Assembly (NCBI GenBank): GCA_002376965.1
Contig: DFOV01000011.1
Location: 1 to 9,451, forward strand
Reading direction: 5' to 3'
Origin: Gammaproteobacteria bacterium UBA3532
Lineage (GTDB): Bacteria; Pseudomonadota; Gammaproteobacteria; Enterobacterales; UBA3532
Length of the DNA stretch: 9,451 nucleotides
Of the stretch, positions 6,540-9,451 are shown one piece after another. How positions within the stretch are numbered: position 1 is the first letter of the stretch; the number at the start of each line of letters is the position of its first letter. The notes under the pieces were generated by a model. That model had not been told where the DNA came from and did no database searches. It saw only the letters and a program-made list of their open reading frames with translations. The position numbers were made by a program, and so were the translations under genes.

Positions 6540-7309
6540 GCAACTATCCCAGCGAAAATCCACAGCTTCCGGAAGATATCAATATATCAACCAGCCATCC
6601 CTTAAAAGACTTCTTGGTGCTTTTAGTGGGGGTTGGCTGCATTGTTGGGTTACTGGTTTTAAGCATCAGTTTATTAGCGACATACCTTTCTCCGCTGGTG
6701 CCTTTTTCATGGGAGCACCAAGTTCTTGAAAGCTGGCAACAACCCGCCGTAGATGAGCCATATCAGCAAGAGTTTGAACGGTTGCTTCGGGTGTTTAAGC
6801 TGGTAGAGAAGCAGTCAGAACTGGAAACTGACATGACTTTGCATATTCATCACATGGATAGTGAAATCCCCAATGCCTTTGCTACCTTGGGCGGGCATAT
6901 TTTCGTTACCCAAGGCCTGCTATCTCAAGTGCAAAGTGATACCGGATTGGCGATGGTAATTGCGCATGAGATCGCCCATGTCAAACATCGCCATCCTATT
7001 CAGGCGCTTAGCCGTGGCGTGTTGATTCAGCTGGTCATGGCGGTGATCCTGGGCGACAACGGTATGGCTAATTCACTGATATCGCCTTCAGGCACAATGC
7101 TTGCTCTGAAGTTTAATCGCGATATGGAGTATCAGGCCGACGAAACAGCGGTCGCTATTATAAAGCGTAGTTTTGAGACGCTAGATGGGGCGGATGAGTT
7201 TTTTAGAATTGCGCTGGAAGAACATGGCAGCAGCGGCTGGAGCGATGTTTTTCAGACCCATCCGGATATGGCTGCCCGGCTTGTTCGTATTCGGCAGGCA
7301 TTGAAGTAG
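6536..7309 (+). CDS. M48-family zinc metalloprotease, membrane-anchored
   Basis: This is a gluzincin peptidase, probably inner-membrane anchored with an envelope-side catalytic domain. Residues 24-53 form a long hydrophobic segment that would act as an uncleaved anchor. The zinc site is HEIAH at 144-148 (catalytic E145), with a third ligand probably E198 in MEYQADE, the usual M48 downstream position. IPNAFATLGGHIFVTQGLL (111-129) matches the conserved strand of BepA/LoiP-like enzymes, and THPDMAARLVRIR (241-253) is the typical C-terminal signature. No TPR domain or lipobox is present, unlike BepA and LoiP respectively. The start overlaps the preceding stop (ATGA), implying coupled synthesis with the membrane YbjQ protein. 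Substrate unknown; quality control of envelope proteins is a reasonable guess. Confidence 0.92.
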   Translation: MSNYPSENPQLPEDINISTSHPLKDFLVLLVGVGCIVGLLVLSISLLATYLSPLVPFSWEHQVLESWQQPAVDEPYQQEFERLLRVFKLVEKQSELETDMTLHIHHMDSEIPNAFATLGGHIFVTQGLLSQVQSDTGLAMVIAHEIAHVKHRHPIQALSRGVLIQLVMAVILGDNGMANSLISPSGTMLALKFNRDMEYQADETAVAIIKRSFETLDGADEFFRIALEEHGSSGWSDVFQTHPDMAARLVRIRQALK

Positions 7310-7448
7310 TTTGGATTATGTTAAAGTAGTTGGGGAATAATCGGCAGTCGTGATTCATAATCTTGCGCGCAGTCTTGACCCCCTGTGCAAAATCAGGAAT
7401 GCTATGGAAAGTAGCCAACAGTAGGCGTGAGTTTTTTAGGTAGGCAGA

Positions 7449-7949
7449 ATGACATACAGCGCAAAAGCGATCGCCAATTTGATCATTGATACCGCCAAAG
7501 AGCATGGCGGAACCGTCGATCAGCTTAAATTGCAAAAGCTGGTTTACATTACCCATGGCTGGCATCTTGCTATCAATGAGTCTCCTTTGATTGATGATGT
7601 TATTGAGGCTTGGAAGTATGGGCCGGTGATCCCTACGTTGTATGACGAGTTCAAAAATTGTGGGCGTGATCCTATAGTTGATTACGCTACAGACGTTGAG
7701 GTTAACGAGCAGGACCTCAGTTTTCGGCTCTATCCCCCGATGATTGCTGACGACGACCAAGATACCAGGCTTCTGGTACAAAAGATCTGGCAAAAATATG
7801 GTGGTCTAACTGGCCCGCAATTATCCAACCTTACTCACTTGCCAAACACTCCCTGGGATCAGGTTTATAAGGTTGTGCCCAAAGGTCAGATCAGCAACCA
7901 CCTGATCCAAAATCATTTCGTCGAGCTGGCGACTTCCACAGCAGCATGA
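7449..7949 (+). CDS. Panacea-domain (DUF4065, SocA/GepA-like) protein, likely antitoxin
   Basis: The 166 residues form one Panacea/DUF4065 domain. Hallmarks are an N-terminal helix (AKAIANLIIDTAK, 5-17), the core LKLQKLVYITHGWHLA (26-41), EAWKYGPVIPTLYDEF (53-68) and the C-terminal GPQLSNLTHLPNTPWDQVY (122-140). Family knowledge: Caulobacter SocA is a proteolytic adaptor antitoxin, and Panacea proteins neutralise many unrelated toxins in PanAT pairs. Here the stop overlaps the next start as ATGA, so the downstream two-TM protein is the natural partner. The start ATG has an AGGTAGG stretch (7438-7444) just upstream. The 139-nt upstream gap suggests its own promoter: AATAAT (7336-7341), CATAAT (7356-7361) and TTGACC (7375-7380) are partial matches, none convincing. 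Domain identity is strong; the antitoxin role is inferred. Confidence 0.85.
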   Translation: MTYSAKAIANLIIDTAKEHGGTVDQLKLQKLVYITHGWHLAINESPLIDDVIEAWKYGPVIPTLYDEFKNCGRDPIVDYATDVEVNEQDLSFRLYPPMIADDDQDTRLLVQKIWQKYGGLTGPQLSNLTHLPNTPWDQVYKVVPKGQISNHLIQNHFVELATSTAA

Positions 7950-8443
7950 CCGCCAAAGTTTCACTTGATAGTCTGGATAGCCTTGTGCTACCCGATCTAG
8001 AGGATACATCGGCTGAAGAAGAGCTGTTTGAAAGCTCCGAAAGCGCCAAGCATCAAGAGCATAAACTGCTCGAAGCTCATAGCCATGCGCTCAATCTTGC
8101 CAAACAGCGCATTCGAAAATTAGAAATCGAAAATGATGATCTGGCACTATTAGGTCCGCACCGTCGCCATTATTCGTGGTGGATTCTTGGTTTTGTTTTC
8201 TTATTCGTTTTTACCACCTTTTTGCTACTCGTATTGAGCGCAGTGCAGATCGAAACGCCTCAGTCAGGACAGCCCTCGACCTATCATTCCCTTATTGAGA
8301 TTGATAACGAAGTGATGATGACTTTGCTTGCCACCAATACAGTGCAGGTGGTTGGTTTGCTGTATGTTGTTGCCAAATGGCTCTTTCCGAACAAATCTGA
8401 GAAATCAACTCAACAGGGAAAAATGAAAGCGGTGGCGCAATAG
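7946..8443 (+). CDS. Two-TM protein paired with the Panacea protein, candidate toxin or effector
   Basis: No family name can be given. The 165 residues show an acidic N-terminal segment (about 7-33, rich in D, E and S), then a charged helix with coiled-coil character (about 34-66, through KLEIENDDL). A first membrane span follows (about 77-100, WWILGFVFLFVFTTFLLLVL), then a 20-residue polar loop, a second span (about 123-146, MMTLLATNTVQVVGLLYVVAKW), and a short lysine-rich tail. Both long ends should be cytoplasmic. The gene begins inside the stop of the Panacea gene (ATGA), an arrangement that couples the dose of both proteins. By analogy with Panacea-paired membrane-active toxins it could disturb the membrane when freed, with the N-terminal helix as the antitoxin contact. 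It could instead be a harmless membrane partner or sensor. Confidence 0.7.
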   Translation: MTAKVSLDSLDSLVLPDLEDTSAEEELFESSESAKHQEHKLLEAHSHALNLAKQRIRKLEIENDDLALLGPHRRHYSWWILGFVFLFVFTTFLLLVLSAVQIETPQSGQPSTYHSLIEIDNEVMMTLLATNTVQVVGLLYVVAKWLFPNKSEKSTQQGKMKAVAQ

Positions 8444-8465
8444 CTGGACTAATAGGGGGGCGTTA

Positions 8466-8960
8466 GTGAAGCGAACGGTGCGCTGGGTATCTATCGTGAT
8501 CCTCATGGCATGTGCCATGTTTCTAACTCTCTGTGTGGTCTTGTTGTTATTGATTGACGACGAAAGGGACCGCTCGACCAATACATACAGTCATTCCTTT
8601 GCCGACCACTCGGAAAAGGTGGCCTTTCTCCGGCAGTATGTTAATGCTTTCTCTCCTATCATTGATACCGAATATCACATCCAGTACCACGACAATGGGC
8701 CTGGTCTGCCTGGGCCTTCAGACTGGAATATGAACGTTGTGGTGAAAATCGCACCGGAGCATATTGCGTTGTGGACATCAGGAATGCTCAAAGTCGATCT
8801 GGCGCAATGCGAGATGCCTTGGGCGCAGGCGCTGATTGCTGATAGCTTGTTATGGCAGCTAACCAGTCAGCCTGATTGTTATCACCGGGGTGCAGGGGTT
8901 TCAATGCTGCTTTATTCACAAGAAGGAATTCTGTTTAAGCATATGCGCTCACTTCCGTAA
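8466..8960 (+). CDS. Membrane-anchored protein of unknown function
   Basis: Not recognised as a named family. The 164 residues start with KR and R, then a single hydrophobic segment (about 8-30, VSIVILMACAMFLTLCVVLLLL), giving an N-in, C-out anchor. The remaining 130 residues would be periplasmic and mix charged and aromatic residues, with a glycine/proline turn (DNGPGLPGPSDW, 76-87) that seems likely to be its most conserved part. C115 and C138 could form a disulfide. It uses a GTG start, chosen because AGGGGGG (8454-8460) sits 5 nt ahead and the membrane anchor begins at once. It starts 22 nt after the two-TM gene, so probably co-transcribed, though it could be a separate gene with no role in that pair. 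Its stop lies 5 nt from that of the convergent minus-strand gene. Confidence 0.75.
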   Translation: MKRTVRWVSIVILMACAMFLTLCVVLLLLIDDERDRSTNTYSHSFADHSEKVAFLRQYVNAFSPIIDTEYHIQYHDNGPGLPGPSDWNMNVVVKIAPEHIALWTSGMLKVDLAQCEMPWAQALIADSLLWQLTSQPDCYHRGAGVSMLLYSQEGILFKHMRSLP

Positions 8961-8965
8961 TATCG

Positions 8966-9451
8966 TTAATCCGAGACAATAAATTCCCCGTTGTCATCTT
9001 GGATAAATGCCGCTCCTGGTGGATTGTCCAGAAGGCCCAGAATGGCGTCGTTTACCTGAAGTACTGCACCCAGGGATACATAGGATATGTTATCAGGATC
9101 CTCCATGTATTCGTCTGTTTCCATCCCTGTGGAAAGCCGCCAGCCGCTATCATCTTCATACTCAGGTTCTTCTCGGTATAGATAACCGACAGACTCATCA
9201 TCATAGAGAATATTATTGGTGACAAAGCAGCGCTTGGCGTATTTATTCGCTATAGATGGAATTGGGTCGTTAATATCGGTCGCAATGATATGGCATGCCT
9301 GAAAAGCGAGCGGCTCTCCGAACGCCAGATCATGAATGTGGCCCGGATCGTTACGTAGCAGTCCTGAAAAGTCGTTTTCATGTAAATCGGTAATTTCCAC
9401 CCACATCCGTTCAGCCCTTGGTGCTTCAGGAGCATCTGAGTCAAAACCAAA
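8966..9451 (-). CDS. Imm33/DUF2185 protein with DUF2314-like N-terminal part (5' end outside window)
   Basis: Partial: the frame is open to the window edge, with 15 codons (ending RAER) before the first in-frame ATG at 9406. MWVE at that ATG belongs to a conserved RAERMWVEI-type stretch, so the true start lies beyond 9451. Visible residues about 10-60 (MWVEI, FSGLLRNDPGHIHDLAFGEPLAF) resemble DUF2314. Residues about 75-155 match DUF2185, now termed Imm33: CFVTNNILYDDESVGYLYRE, EDDSGWRLSTG, DEYMEDPDN and NDAILGLLDNPPGAAF. Imm33 domains occur as immunity proteins beside polymorphic toxins, but many copies stand alone with unknown roles. The protein is acidic and apparently cytosolic, with no signal or membrane segment. 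No toxin is visible in the window; one could lie to the right. Confidence 0.82.
   Translation of the reverse strand, partial: FGFDSDAPEAPRAERMWVEITDLHENDFSGLLRNDPGHIHDLAFGEPLAFQACHIIATDINDPIPSIANKYAKRCFVTNNILYDDESVGYLYREEPEYEDDSGWRLSTGMETDEYMEDPDNISYVSLGAVLQVNDAILGLLDNPPGAAFIQDDNGEFIVSD

Noticed and set aside
7203..7793. 196-codon minus-strand open frame across the M48 end and Panacea start
   Set aside because: It lies opposite two recognised domains, has no plausible ribosome site, and its composition shows no domain-like pattern.
9007..9222. Plus-strand open frames opposite the Imm33 gene
   Set aside because: The minus strand carries the recognisable DUF2185 motifs here, so the plus-strand frames are incidental.

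Overview
The window reads as a chromosomal stretch of a Gram-negative bacterium, most likely a gammaproteobacterium of marine or polysaccharide-degrading type. Supporting this are a secreted GH13 alpha-amylase with a starch-binding domain, a periplasmic-binding-protein-dependent modABC operon, a stand-alone EAL protein, YbjQ-family proteins and a CRP-like half-palindrome pair. Genus cannot be fixed from the sequence alone. No tRNA, rRNA, CRISPR array, transposase or integrase was seen.

Layout. Positions 1-451 hold no gene but do hold candidate regulatory elements: a CRP-like site, a weak promoter, and a perfect 13-bp hairpin lying inside a 14-codon upstream frame. The alpha-amylase follows (452-2170) and ends in a clear UUCG-type intrinsic terminator (2276-2300). 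Tail-to-tail with it is the minus-strand molybdate operon modA-modB-modC (4861 down to 2309). Diverging from modA is a c-di-GMP phosphodiesterase-like EAL protein (4972-5709). Next comes a tight three-gene set (5755-7309): a YbjQ-family protein, a membrane-anchored second YbjQ-family protein, and an M48 metalloprotease; the last two overlap by ATGA.

The right end (7310-9451) looks accessory. A Panacea/DUF4065 (SocA-like) protein overlaps by ATGA a small protein with a helical, charged N-terminal half and two membrane spans. A third, membrane-anchored protein of unknown function follows 22 nt later with its own strong Shine-Dalgarno. Convergent to these, with only 5 nt between stop codons, is a minus-strand Imm33/DUF2185 gene with a DUF2314-like front part, cut by the window edge.

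How the genes fit together. The amylase degrades external starch. ModABC imports molybdate for molybdenum-cofactor enzymes. The YbjQ-YbjQ-M48 set is probably an envelope-associated unit of unknown purpose. The Panacea plus two-TM pair is the best candidate for an undescribed system: Panacea domains are known antitoxin domains that pair with very varied toxins, including membrane-acting ones, so the downstream membrane protein is a plausible toxin or effector. That assignment is inference from domain and gene architecture and has not been tested.
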